Of a DNA stretch of 6,192 bases, positions 1-5,884 are shown piece after piece. Each line of letters opens with the position of its first letter. The first letter of the stretch is position 1. The DNA comes from Dialister sp. CAG:486 (lineage in GTDB: Bacteria > Bacillota > Negativicutes > Veillonellales > Dialisteraceae), in assembly GCA_000434475.1 (NCBI GenBank), contig FR879545.1:1-6192 (forward strand), given 5' to 3'. A model generated the notes under the pieces. It saw only the letters and a list, made by a program, of their open reading frames with translations, was not told the origin of the DNA and made no database searches. Position numbers and translations under genes: made by a program.

Positions 1-31
1 AAAAAACTCTCCCGCAAGGGGGAGTTTTTTT
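1..31 (+). terminator. Strong intrinsic, probably bidirectional terminator
   Basis: Bases 1-13 and 18-30 form a 13-bp stem (one G-U pair) closed by a GCAA tetraloop at 14-17. The stem is GC-rich near the loop and ends in A6 on the left and T7 on the right, so each strand has a U-tract after a hairpin. On the plus strand it would end a transcript entering from the left edge. On the minus strand it lies just after the permease remnant and could have ended that locus. The upstream plus-strand gene is outside the window; tuf often precedes rpsJ in Firmicutes, but that is only a guess here. Confidence 0.9.
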
Positions 32-71
32 GCGTGTTTGAAAGTGGTGATTGGGGACGGGCAGCCAGATA

Positions 72-343
72 TCAGGCAGAGGTGACGTACTCTGCGGTGT
101 AGGGCAGGAAGAGGATGACGTAGGTGATGACGAGGATCGCCATGGTGTTGTACAGTGGGAGAAGGGAGCAGATGTCACTCCCGAAGAGGCTGCTTTCGAT
201 GGCGGGGAGGGCATCATTCTCTGCCTCACTGAAAAGTTCGGCGTAGTGAGAGAGGGGAAAATGACCCGTGGTGAGTGTGAACCCATGCAGCTTGATGAGA
301 GAGGAGTGAGCGTCATCCGCTTGCTGTTGCCGCCTACGGGCGA
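72..343 (-). pseudogene. Remnant of an ABC transporter permease, iron(III)/FbpB-like (C-terminal part)
   Basis: The minus strand is open from 343 down to a TGA at 74-72 but has no start codon or ribosome binding site of its own. In order, its translation gives a basic linker (RRRQQQ), then GHFPLSHYAELFSEAEN, a short ALPAIESSLF piece, the hydrophobic stretch LPLYNTMAILVITYVI, and finally FLPYTAEYV before the stop. These resemble the start of the second half of two-fold FbpB/FutB-type permeases and, after an apparent internal deletion, the conserved 'LPLYNT...YV..FLPY' helix. The EAA loop that should follow is missing because the frame stops first. The plus-strand frame over the same bases is long but has no recognisable content. 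The family assignment is from memory of the motif pattern and needs a search; that this is a broken gene is more certain than the substrate. Confidence 0.6.
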
Positions 344-436
344 GTCACTTTTGTGGGTCTTAATGGCATTCTGCACCATCCCGAGAAGAAGGCAGATGGT
401 AACGAGCATAGAGGCGAGCGGCATCGCCAGCGGAGC
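329..436 (-). pseudogene. Remnant of ABC permease membrane segment, frameshifted relative to the next fragment
   Basis: In a different minus-strand frame from the 72-343 fragment, bases 436-329 encode a typical transmembrane helix with flanks: APLAMPLASMLVTICLLLGM followed by a polar KTHKSDSPVGG. In FbpB-type permeases a helix like this precedes the polar linker between the two halves, which is where the downstream fragment begins. The two fragments therefore look like one gene split by a frameshift near 329-343. No start codon with a ribosome binding site is present, and the frame is joined upstream to unrelated sequence. The hydrophobic pattern is plain; the link to the permease rests on order and spacing. 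Confidence 0.45.
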
Positions 437-462
437 GGGGGATCTTTGTGGCAGCCGTTTTC

Positions 463-558
463 CTATTTCTGTCGTGGAGCTTCCCTCTCGATCGTGAGTG
501 AGAAGTCCCTGATGACGGGCTTTCCCTGAAAAGCTTTTGAAATGCGAGATAAACATAT
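463..558 (-). pseudogene. Remnant of an ABC transporter ATPase (N-terminal strand only)
   Basis: Read on the minus strand from 558, the translation contains ICLS followed by ISKAFQGKPVIRDFSLTI and ERE (to 481), and a stop occurs at 465-463. This matches the first two beta strands of ABC ATPases, whose pattern is roughly 'I.L..ISKSFGGK.VL.DFSLTI..GE' just before the Walker A loop. The usual Gly of the 'GE' pair is missing, the Walker A motif never appears, and no in-frame ATG precedes the match. Only about 26 residues of a protein normally 240-350 long remain. It lies upstream of, and in the same direction as, the permease fragments, as expected for one decayed transporter operon. The motif match is clear by eye; substrate specificity cannot be read from it. 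Confidence 0.6.
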
Positions 559-576
559 GTCCCTATAAGACTTCCT

Positions 577-604
577 TTCATATAGTTTCTGCGGAATGCG
601 TCAA
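577..604 (-). promoter_or_regulatory. Possible relict promoter of the decayed transporter
   Basis: The minus strand carries TTGACG at 604-599 and TATGAA at 582-577, 16 bases apart, pointing toward the ATPase remnant that starts near 558. The -35 match is good and the -10 match only moderate. If it is used, it would send antisense-direction transcription away from the ribosomal operon toward the terminator at 31-1. It could be a chance match. Confidence 0.25.
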
Positions 605-826
605 GACGGTATGTGGCCGTTGCAACACCGGTGCAAAAGTGGATGGTGATCGAAGATCGGATGAAAATTTGCGTCCGCGTCACATTTTTTAGGCTGAAAG
701 GCGGCATACTACATGGCGGTTTTACGAATTTATGAAAGCTTTAGAAATCAGAGTACACGCACGGCGGCGTGGCCATGTGAAAATAAAGAAAATAAACTAC
801 AGAAAAGTCAGTAAATACCGAAGGAT
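605..826. other. Non-coding stretch without recognisable genes
   Basis: No frame on either strand gives a recognisable protein, and no frame has a start codon with a convincing ribosome binding site. Bases 756-771 can form a 5-bp hairpin (CACGC/GCGTG, 6-base loop) without a T-tract, so it is not a terminator. Composition changes from mixed at 605-720 to strongly AT-rich after about 775, leading into the promoter. The stretch may be further decayed remnant of the transporter region. Confidence 0.5.
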
Positions 827-866
827 TTCACTAAAAATCTGCAAAAATAAATTTTGTATAAAATGC

Positions 867-895
867 TTGATTTCGGTGCCGAAAAATAGTATTAT
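867..895 (+). promoter_or_regulatory. Main promoter of the S10 operon (sigma-70/SigA type)
   Basis: TTGATT at 867-872 and TATTAT at 890-895 are separated by 17 bases, the ideal spacing, and each element matches the consensus in five of six positions. The start of transcription would be near 901-903, giving a leader of about 140 bases before rpsJ. The 40 bases upstream of the -35 element (about 827-866) are A/T tracts, as in the UP elements of strongly expressed ribosomal promoters. No other equally good promoter lies between the terminator at 1-31 and rpsJ. Confidence 0.7.
871..884. promoter_or_regulatory. Perfect inverted repeat inside the promoter spacer (possible operator)
   Basis: TTTCGG at 871-876 and CCGAAA at 879-884 form a perfect 6+6 dyad around a 2-base centre. 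It overlaps the last bases of the -35 element and most of the spacer, so a dimeric protein bound there would meet RNA polymerase directly. It lies upstream of the predicted transcription start, so it would not act as an RNA hairpin of this transcript. No regulator can be named. Confidence 0.4.
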
Positions 896-901
896 AGAAA
901 A

Positions 902-1026
902 GCTGAACGTCTGGTACCTTTGTGCGAGGGCGCAAGGCAAAAGAGTGTTCAGAACAAACTATGAAGTGGAAGGTGGCCTGCGCAGCAGGGGAATTTCCAC
1001 GGAGCAGTTCATTCATGAAATGAACG
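902..1026 (+). promoter_or_regulatory. Structured 5' leader of the S10 operon with three hairpins
   Basis: Three consecutive foldable units lie between the predicted transcription start and the rpsJ ribosome binding site. (A) Bases 903-908 (CTGAAC) pair with 947-952 (GTTCAG), with further pairs 910-912/942-944, enclosing a second stem 918-925/930-937 around loop 926-929. (B) Bases 966-971 (GTGGAA) pair with 995-1000 (TTCCAC), enclosing 977-981/985-989 (CCTGC/GCAGG) with a 3-base loop. (C) Bases 1007-1013 (GTTCATT) pair perfectly with 1019-1025 (AATGAAC) around CATGA, ending two bases before the TAGGAGG at 1027-1033. No hairpin is followed by a T-tract, so transcription termination is unlikely. 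Autogenous control of S10-operon leaders by L4 is known in enterobacteria, but this leader does not obviously resemble that one; regulation here is an inference from structure alone. Confidence 0.45.
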
Positions 1027-1041
1027 TAGGAGGTTTATCTA

Positions 1042-1353
1042 ATGTCGAAACAGGAAAAAATCAGAATTCGTCTGAAAGGCTATGATCACAAAGCAGTTGA
1101 TCAGAGCGCAGCGAAGATCGCGGAGACTGCAAAAAGAACAGGCTCCAGAGTCTCCGGTCCGATTCCGCTCCCGACCGAACGGAACGTGTACACCATTCTT
1201 CGTTCTCCACATGTCAACAAAGACAGCCGTGAACAGTTCGAAATGCGTATCCACAAGAGACTCATTGACATCCTCGATCCGTCCAAGAAGACCGCGGATG
1301 CGCTGATGAGACTGGAACTCCCAGCTGGCGTCAGCATTGAAATTAAACTGTAA
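1042..1353 (+). CDS. rpsJ: 30S ribosomal protein S10
   Basis: This is a structural protein of the small-subunit head and, as NusE, a partner of NusB/NusG in transcription antitermination and coupling. The 103-residue product has the normal family length. It contains the family hallmark [13 protein letters not shown] (about residues 55-67), preceded by the long loop [18 protein letters not shown] that reaches into the 30S core, and it ends in the usual short beta strand ([11 protein letters not shown]). The ATG lies 8 bases after TAGGAGG at 1027-1033, and no alternative start is better placed. It is the first gene of the operon, behind the promoter at 867-895 and the structured leader. The gap to rplC is only 12 bases. 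Confidence 0.99.
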   Translation: MSKQEKIRIRLKGYDHKAVDQSAAKIAETAKRTGSRVSGPIPLPTERNVYTILRSPHVNKDSREQFEMRIHKRLIDILDPSKKTADALMRLELPAGVSIEIKL

Positions 1354-1365
1354 GGAGGTGCAAAG

Positions 1366-2007
1366 ATGTCTAAGGCTATTTTGGGAACAAAATTAGGAAT
1401 GTCTCAGGTGTTCGCTGAAAACGGCGACCTGATTCCGGTAAGCGTTATTGAAGTTCTGCCAAACGTGGTAGCAGCTGTTAAAACTGTTGAATCCGACGGA
1501 TACAACGCAGTACAGCTCGGCTACGGCGCTGTCAAAGAAAAACATTTGACAAAACCTGTAAAGGGTCAGTTTGAAAAAGCTGGTATCGACCCAGTTAAAT
1601 ATCTGCGTGAATATAGACTCGCTGAAAAGCCGTCTTACACAGTAGGCCAAACTCTGGCTGCTGATATCTTCGCAGAAGGCGAGATTATCGACGTTATTGG
1701 CACCAGCCGCGGCAAAGGTTTCGCCGGCACGATCAAACGTCATAATCACCAGCGTGGACCTGAATCCCACGGCTCCAAGAACCATCGTCAGACAGCATCC
1801 CTCGGTGCTCGTATGTCCGGCGGCGGCGGAAAAGTATTCAAAGGCAAGAAGATGCCTGGTCAGCTCGGCGGCGTACGTGTGACCGTACAGCATCTTCAGG
1901 TAGTAAGAGTTGATACTGCCCGTAATCTTATGCTTGTCAAAGGCGGGATCCCAGGTGCTAAGGGAAGCCTCGTCATGGTACAGGAAACCGTAAAGCCTGT
2001 AAAATAA
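1366..2007 (+). CDS. rplC: 50S ribosomal protein L3
   Basis: L3 is an early-assembly large-subunit protein that binds the 3' region of 23S rRNA and sends a loop toward the peptidyl-transferase centre. The 213-residue length is usual. Recognisable parts are the N-terminal [12 protein letters not shown], the central [14 protein letters not shown] (about 114-127), and the loop 136-168 with [14 protein letters not shown]. In E. coli a glutamine in this loop is methylated by PrmB. Here the tip reads GARMSGGGG, is about two residues longer, and shows no equivalent glutamine, so that modification is not expected. The ATG follows AAGGAGGTG (1352-1360), a near-perfect anti-Shine-Dalgarno complement that overlaps the rpsJ stop codon. 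The 49-base gap to rplD is the longest in the operon. Confidence 0.99.
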   Translation: MSKAILGTKLGMSQVFAENGDLIPVSVIEVLPNVVAAVKTVESDGYNAVQLGYGAVKEKHLTKPVKGQFEKAGIDPVKYLREYRLAEKPSYTVGQTLAADIFAEGEIIDVIGTSRGKGFAGTIKRHNHQRGPESHGSKNHRQTASLGARMSGGGGKVFKGKKMPGQLGGVRVTVQHLQVVRVDTARNLMLVKGGIPGAKGSLVMVQETVKPVK

Positions 2008-2013
2008 TATTGT

Positions 2014-2037
2014 CTGGAACAACAGAAAATTGTTCTG
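2014..2037 (+). repeat. Small inverted repeat in the rplC-rplD spacer
   Basis: GAACAA at 2017-2022 and TTGTTC at 2030-2035 pair perfectly around a 7-base A-rich loop. An overlapping alternative is CAGAA (2023-2027) with TTCTG (2033-2037). The stem is AT-rich and has no T-tract, so it is not a terminator. It sits just ahead of the rplD ribosome binding site (2042-2048) and could mark an RNA processing or translation-tuning site. Confidence 0.35.
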
Positions 2038-2056
2038 ATTAGGGAGGAACATCTCA

Positions 2057-2683
2057 ATGCCGAAAGTAAAGCTGTATAATGTAGCCGGCGAAGCTGCCGG
2101 TGAAATAGAGCTGAATGACAGCGTCTTTGGTGTAGACTACAACGAAGCTGTTATTCATCAGGCAGTGGTGCGCCAGATGGCCAATGAACGCCTCGGCACA
2201 CATGCCACCAAAACCAGAGGCCTTGTACGCGGCGGCGGCAAGAAGCCTTGGAAACAGAAGGGCACCGGCCGTGCCAGAGTCGGATCCATCCGCTCCCCAC
2301 TGTGGGTCGGCGGTGGTACCGTATTCGGACCGACCCCGAGAAGCCATGCCAAAGATATGCCGAGAAAGGCACGTCAGCTGGCTGTAAGATCTGCACTGTC
2401 TGAAAAACTTCGTGCCAACGAACTCGTCGTTCTCGACGCAGTAAACTTCGAAGCACCGAAGACCAAAGAAGTAGTCAAAATGCTGGCTGCTTTCCAGGCA
2501 GAAGGCAAAGCTGTCATCGTTGACGGCGGCGCTCTTTGCCAGAACACCGTTCTGTCCGCTAGAAACATTCCGGGCGTTAAAGCTTACGCACCGAACGGAC
2601 TCAACATCTACGATATCGTAAACACCGGCAAGCTTTTCCTGACTCAGGAAGCTGTTAAGAAAATTGAGGAGGTACTCGCATAA
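2057..2683 (+). CDS. rplD: 50S ribosomal protein L4 (L4/L1e family)
   Basis: L4 has a globular domain on the subunit surface and a long loop that lines the peptide exit tunnel at the constriction shared with L22. The 208 residues match bacterial length. The tunnel loop is clear at about residues 52-92, with the arginine/lysine/glycine-rich RGGGKKPWKQKGTGRARVGS and then GGGTVFGPTPR. The C-terminal half has the Rossmann-like fold pattern ending in NIYDIVNTGKLFLTQEAVKK. The ATG lies 8 bases after GGGAGGA at 2042-2048. In enterobacteria L4 represses its own operon by binding the leader; whether that holds here cannot be read from the sequence. The stop overlaps the rplW start by one base (TAATG), implying coupled translation. 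Confidence 0.99.
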   Translation: MPKVKLYNVAGEAAGEIELNDSVFGVDYNEAVIHQAVVRQMANERLGTHATKTRGLVRGGGKKPWKQKGTGRARVGSIRSPLWVGGGTVFGPTPRSHAKDMPRKARQLAVRSALSEKLRANELVVLDAVNFEAPKTKEVVKMLAAFQAEGKAVIVDGGALCQNTVLSARNIPGVKAYAPNGLNIYDIVNTGKLFLTQEAVKKIEEVLA

Positions 2684-2964
2684 TGGACGCACGTGACATC
2701 CTCATTAAACCGCTCGTTACCGAAAAAACTACAGCTCTCATGGAAGAACGCAAGTACACATTCCGTGTACCGCTCGCTGCTACCAAGGTGGAGATCCGCC
2801 AGGCTGTAGAACAGATCTTCAAAGTTAAAGTTCAGGCTGTGAACACCATGCGTTATGAAGGCAAGATGAAACGTCTGGGCCGCACCCAGGGTCGTCGCAG
2901 TGATTGGAAGAAAGCAATTGTTACCCTCAAACCGGGCGAAACAATTGAGCTCTTCGAAGCGTAA
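2683..2964 (+). CDS. rplW: 50S ribosomal protein L23
   Basis: L23 sits at the tunnel exit and is the docking site for trigger factor and the signal recognition particle. The 93-residue product is of normal bacterial length. It begins with the family opening DILIKPLVTEKTTALM and has KYTFRVPLAATKVEIRQAVE (about 24-43). The basic extended loop with KMKRLGRTQGRRSDWKKA (about 61-78) reaches into 23S rRNA, and the protein ends in the strand PGETIELFE. The ATG shares its first base with the rplD stop codon, and the ribosome binding site GAGGAGGT (2666-2673) lies inside the end of rplD, so the two genes should be translated together. Fifteen bases separate it from rplB. Confidence 0.99.
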   Translation: MDARDILIKPLVTEKTTALMEERKYTFRVPLAATKVEIRQAVEQIFKVKVQAVNTMRYEGKMKRLGRTQGRRSDWKKAIVTLKPGETIELFEA

Positions 2965-2979
2965 GGAGGAGTAATATAA

Positions 2980-3807
2980 ATGGCATACAAATCATTTAAA
3001 CCGTACACTCCCGGACGCCGTCAGATGACCGTTTCCACCTTTGAGGAAATTACAACAGATACCCCAGAAAAATCCCTTCTGGCTCCTGTTCACAATCATG
3101 GCGGTCGTAATGGCTCCGGTAAGACCACCGTTCGTCACCAGGGCGGCGGACATAAACGTCAGTACAGAATCATCGATTTCAAGAGAAATAAAGATGGCGT
3201 TCCGGCTAAAGTCGCAACCATTGAATACGATCCAAACCGTACCTGCCGCATCGCACTGCTGCAGTATGCAGATGGTGAAAAACGCTACATCCTCGCTCCG
3301 AAAGGTCTGAAGGTCGGCGACGTAGTCACCAGCGGTCCGGAATCCGATATTAAAGTCGGCAACTGCCTCCCATTCACCAACATTCCTCTTGGTACCATCG
3401 TTCACAACGTAGAACTGAAGATCGGCAAAGGCGGCCAGATGGTCCGTTCTGCCGGCGCAAGCGCTCAGCTGATGGCTAAGGAAGGCGACTATGCACTTCT
3501 CCGTCTGCCGTCTGGCGAACTTAGAAAAGTTCACATTCGCTGCCGTGCTACCATCGGTGCTATCGGCAACGAAGATCACGAAAACATTACCCTCGGCAAA
3601 GCAGGCAGAAACCGCTGGCTCGGCGTTCGTCCGGCTAACCGCGGCGTTGTCATGAACCCGAATGACCATCCGCATGGCGGCGGCGAAGGTAAAGCTCCTG
3701 TCGGACGTAAGCGTCCAGTTACCCCGTGGGGCAAACCGGCTTACGGCGTGAAGACCAGACACAGCAGAAAAGCGTCTACCAAACTGATCGTTAAGAGACG
3801 CAAGTAA
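2980..3807 (+). CDS. rplB: 50S ribosomal protein L2
   Basis: L2 is one of the most conserved large-subunit proteins; it is needed for subunit association and for peptidyl-transferase assembly. The 275 residues match the family. Seen in order are the basic N-terminal tail, the OB-fold region with [20 protein letters not shown] (38-57) and RIIDFKR, and the SH3-like domain around [16 protein letters not shown]. The C-terminal signature [13 protein letters not shown] (226-238) contains His230, which aligns with the E. coli His229 implicated in peptidyl transfer. The extended basic tail ends in KLIVKRRK. The ATG is 9 bases after AAGGAGGA (2963-2970). Seventeen bases separate it from rpsS. Confidence 0.99.
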   Translation: MAYKSFKPYTPGRRQMTVSTFEEITTDTPEKSLLAPVHNHGGRNGSGKTTVRHQGGGHKRQYRIIDFKRNKDGVPAKVATIEYDPNRTCRIALLQYADGEKRYILAPKGLKVGDVVTSGPESDIKVGNCLPFTNIPLGTIVHNVELKIGKGGQMVRSAGASAQLMAKEGDYALLRLPSGELRKVHIRCRATIGAIGNEDHENITLGKAGRNRWLGVRPANRGVVMNPNDHPHGGGEGKAPVGRKRPVTPWGKPAYGVKTRHSRKASTKLIVKRRK

Positions 3808-3824
3808 GATAAGGAGGAGTAAAA

Positions 3825-4094
3825 GTGTCCAGATCCGTAAAAAAAGGCCCGTTCGTCGCTTTCTCTCTCGTAAAGAAGATCGATGCGCTGAACGCAGCTA
3901 ACGATAAGAAAATTGTAAAAACCTGGTCCCGTGCTTCTACCATCCTGCCGAGCTTCGTTGGTCACACCATCGCTGTTCACGACGGAAGAAAGCATGTACC
4001 GGTTTATGTCACTGAAGATATGGTCGGTCATAAACTTGGCGAATTCGCTCCGACCCGTACCTTCAAGGGTCATAACAAGACCGAGAAGAAATAA
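3825..4094 (+). CDS. rpsS: 30S ribosomal protein S19 (GTG start)
   Basis: S19 forms a complex with S13 in the small-subunit head close to the A-site tRNA and bridges to the large subunit. The 89-residue product has normal length. It starts with SRSVKKGPF, a nearly invariant N-terminus, followed by [20 protein letters not shown] (33-51) and [16 protein letters not shown] (68-83), the family signature. The GTG at 3825 is chosen because it gives this exact N-terminus and lies 6 bases after AAGGAGGA (3811-3818); no ATG is available before the conserved region. It sits between rplB and rplV (15-base gap) in the standard order. Confidence 0.98.
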   Translation: MSRSVKKGPFVAFSLVKKIDALNAANDKKIVKTWSRASTILPSFVGHTIAVHDGRKHVPVYVTEDMVGHKLGEFAPTRTFKGHNKTEKK

Positions 4095-4109
4095 CCAGGG
4101 AGGAATAAA

Positions 4110-4445
4110 ATGGAAGTTCAGGCAATTTCAAGAAATATCCGCATTTCTCCCCGTAAGGTCCGCATCGTAGCGAACCTTGTCCGCGGCAAGAAAGCGGGAG
4201 AAGCTATCTCTATCCTGCGCAATACCCATAAAGCAGCTTCCATCGTTGTCGAAAAGACACTGAGAAGCGCTATGGCCAACGCAGAAAACAACAACGACAT
4301 GAACATTGACAAACTCTACATCTCCACAATTTTTGTAGATGCAGGCCCGATTATGAAGCGCGTACATCCACGCTCCCGTGGACAGGCTTTCGGGATTATG
4401 AAACGTACCAGCACACTGACGGTAAAAGTTTCTGAAAAAGAGTAA
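4110..4445 (+). CDS. rplV: 50S ribosomal protein L22
   Basis: L22 contacts all domains of 23S rRNA, and its long beta-hairpin forms part of the exit-tunnel constriction where macrolides bind. The product has 111 residues, the usual size. It shows ISPRKVRIVANLVRGK (12-27), the helix with RSAMANAENN (52-61), and the hairpin GPIMKRVHPRSRGQAFGIMK (79-98) followed by RTSTLTVKV. The hairpin is complete, with no deletion of the type seen in macrolide-resistant mutants. The ATG follows GGGAGGA (4098-4104) by 5 bases. An 18-base gap leads to rpsC. Confidence 0.99.
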   Translation: MEVQAISRNIRISPRKVRIVANLVRGKKAGEAISILRNTHKAASIVVEKTLRSAMANAENNNDMNIDKLYISTIFVDAGPIMKRVHPRSRGQAFGIMKRTSTLTVKVSEKE

Positions 4446-4463
4446 TCGAAGGAGGGAAACGTT

Positions 4464-5225
4464 TTGGGTCAGAAAGTTAATCCGCATGGAATGCGTGTAG
4501 GCGTGATCGATGACTGGGATTCCAAATGGTTTGCAGAAAAAGATTATGCTGCACTGCTTGTGGAAGATGCCAAAATCCGCCAGTTCTTAAAGAAGCACCT
4601 GTTCGCAGCAGGCATTTCCAAAATTGGCATTAAACGCGTAAGCGGCCGTGTAAAGCTTGCGATTTATACCGCTAAACCGGGCATGGTCATCGGCCGTGGC
4701 GGCACAGGCATCGAGGACATCAAAAAAGCTCTCGCTGCTGTTACCGACAAAGAAGTCGACATCGACATCCTGGAAATCAAATCCACTGACATGAGCGCCA
4801 TCCTGGTCGGCGAAAACATCGCTTCCCAGCTCGAAAGACGTATCGGCTTCCGCCGTGCTGTAAAACAGTGCGTCGGCAGAACCATGCGCGCTGGTGCCAA
4901 GGGTATCAAAGTTACCGTTTCCGGCCGTCTGGGCGGCGCTGAAATCGCTAGAAGCGAAAGCTACCGCGAAGGCTCCATTCCGCTGCAGACTCTCCGTGCA
5001 AACATTGATTACGGTGTCACCACTGCCCATACCACCTACGGTGCTATCGGCATTAAAGTATGGATTTACAAAGGCGAACTCGCTCCTGGCCAGGTAGTAG
5101 ACGAAAACGAAAACGTCCGCACCAGCAAAGATAGAAACAACCGTCATGAAGGCGGCAGAAGAGGCGGCCGTCGTGGCGATCGCAGAGAACGTAGACCGAA
5201 AAACTCTGAAAGGAGTGATTCCTGA
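4464..5225 (+). CDS. rpsC: 30S ribosomal protein S3 with extended basic tail (TTG start)
   Basis: S3 sits at the mRNA entry channel, where it has helicase activity together with S4 and S5. The KH domain is seen with the GXXG loop in [14 protein letters not shown] (73-86), and the C-terminal domain in [15 protein letters not shown] (151-165). Arg130, Arg131 and Lys134 fall in the segment corresponding to the basic helicase residues of E. coli S3. The TTG at 4464 gives the conserved [12 protein letters not shown]-terminus and lies 7 bases after AAGGAGGG (4449-4456). At 253 residues it is longer than the usual 210-230 because of an Arg/Gly/Glu-rich tail from residue 219 on. Its final codons contain the rplP ribosome binding site, and its TGA overlaps the rplP ATG by one base. 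Confidence 0.98.
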   Translation: MGQKVNPHGMRVGVIDDWDSKWFAEKDYAALLVEDAKIRQFLKKHLFAAGISKIGIKRVSGRVKLAIYTAKPGMVIGRGGTGIEDIKKALAAVTDKEVDIDILEIKSTDMSAILVGENIASQLERRIGFRRAVKQCVGRTMRAGAKGIKVTVSGRLGGAEIARSESYREGSIPLQTLRANIDYGVTTAHTTYGAIGIKVWIYKGELAPGQVVDENENVRTSKDRNNRHEGGRRGGRRGDRRERRPKNSERSDS

Positions 5226-5650
5226 TGTTAATTCCAAAGCGTACAAAATATCGTAAACAGTTCCGCGGCCGTATGAAAGGCAAAGCACATCGTGGAAACA
5301 CCGTTACTTACGGTGAATTTGGTCTGGTAGCCACCGAACCGTCCTGGATTACCAGCCGTCAGATCGAAGCAGCCCGTATTGCCATGACCCGTTATACCAA
5401 ACGTGGCGGCAAGGTCTGGATCAAGATTTTCCCAGACAAACCGGTTTCTGCTAAACCAATTGGTACCCGTCAGGGTTCCGGTAAAGGCGCAGTTGAATAC
5501 TGGGTAGCCGTAGTTAAACCGGGCCGCGTGATGTTCGAAATGGGTGGCATCTCCATGGAAGCTGCAAAGGAAGCAATGCGCCTTGCAGGCCACAAGCTGC
5601 CAATCAAGACAAAATTTGTAGTTAAAGGTCAAGAAGTGGCAGGTGAATAA
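5225..5650 (+). CDS. rplP: 50S ribosomal protein L16
   Basis: L16 binds near the A-site and the elbow of A-site tRNA and is needed for late 50S maturation. The 141-residue product has the family opening [20 protein letters not shown]. Further hallmarks are [20 protein letters not shown] (32-51) and the loop [19 protein letters not shown] (77-95). Arg82 aligns with the arginine hydroxylated in E. coli; whether it is modified here is unknown. The ATG at 5225 overlaps the rpsC stop (TGATG) and follows AAGGAGTGA (5210-5218). The end of the gene supplies the ribosome binding site for rpmC. Confidence 0.99.
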   Translation: MLIPKRTKYRKQFRGRMKGKAHRGNTVTYGEFGLVATEPSWITSRQIEAARIAMTRYTKRGGKVWIKIFPDKPVSAKPIGTRQGSGKGAVEYWVAVVKPGRVMFEMGGISMEAAKEAMRLAGHKLPIKTKFVVKGQEVAGE

Positions 5651-5651
5651 A

Positions 5652-5858
5652 ATGAAGGTCAATGAAATTCGTAACCTGAGCACTGCCGAATTAACTGAAA
5701 AGGTTGCCGGCTTAAAGGAAGAACTGTTTAACCTCCGTTTTCAGCTCGCTACAGGACAGCTTGAAAACCCGATGCGTATTCGTGAAGTAAAGAAGACCAT
5801 CGCCCGCATCAAGACTGTACAACGCGAAGAAGAATTGAAGGCTGCCAAGAAGGCATAA
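5652..5858 (+). CDS. rpmC: 50S ribosomal protein L29
   Basis: L29 is a small two-helix protein beside L23 at the tunnel exit. From the ATG at 5652 it has 68 residues and begins [14 protein letters not shown], the normal start for this family. Its signature is the [19 protein letters not shown] (22-40) stretch followed by [12 protein letters not shown], both amphipathic helices. An in-frame GTG at 5643 would add three residues and overlap the rplP stop. I reject it because AGGTGA (5641-5646) is well spaced for the ATG and the extra residues are not family-like. The gap to rplP is one base, so translational coupling is likely. The gap to rpsQ is 26 bases. Confidence 0.97.
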   Translation: MKVNEIRNLSTAELTEKVAGLKEELFNLRFQLATGQLENPMRIREVKKTIARIKTVQREEELKAAKKA

Positions 5859-5884
5859 CGGTTTATCCAAAGGAGGATCTCAAC

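Noticed and set aside
51..497. Plus-strand open frame of 148 codons
   Set aside because: No ribosome binding site, no recognisable domain, and composition (many acidic and Gly residues) typical of the antisense of a real gene; the minus strand of the same bases carries ABC transporter motifs.
360..707. Minus-strand open frame of 115 codons
   Set aside because: It runs across the ATPase and permease remnants in the wrong frame, shows no family motif, and has no convincing ribosome binding site.
756..771. Hairpin CACGC/GCGTG considered as a terminator
   Set aside because: Only 5 bp with a 6-base loop and no T-tract on either side.
857..864. TATAAAAT as an alternative -10 element
   Set aside because: No acceptable -35 element 16-18 bases upstream; the TTGATT/TATTAT pair at 867-895 is far better.
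922..1023. Possible leader peptide (GTG at 922 or ATG at 961, stop TGA at 1021-1023)
   Set aside because: Neither start has a ribosome binding site and the peptide has no run of a single regulatory amino acid; the frame is short enough to be chance.
732..1085. Plus-strand open frame of 117 codons ending inside rpsJ
   Set aside because: It spans the promoter and leader, overlaps rpsJ in another frame, and its AT-driven Lys/Ile content looks random.
1393..2052. Minus-strand open frame of 219 codons antisense to rplC
   Set aside because: It is the shadow of rplC; no ribosome binding site, Phe/Tyr-rich antisense composition and no recognisable motif.
4587..5288. Minus-strand open frame of 233 codons antisense to rpsC/rplP
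   Set aside because: A shadow of highly biased rpsC codon use; crosses two real genes and has no family features.
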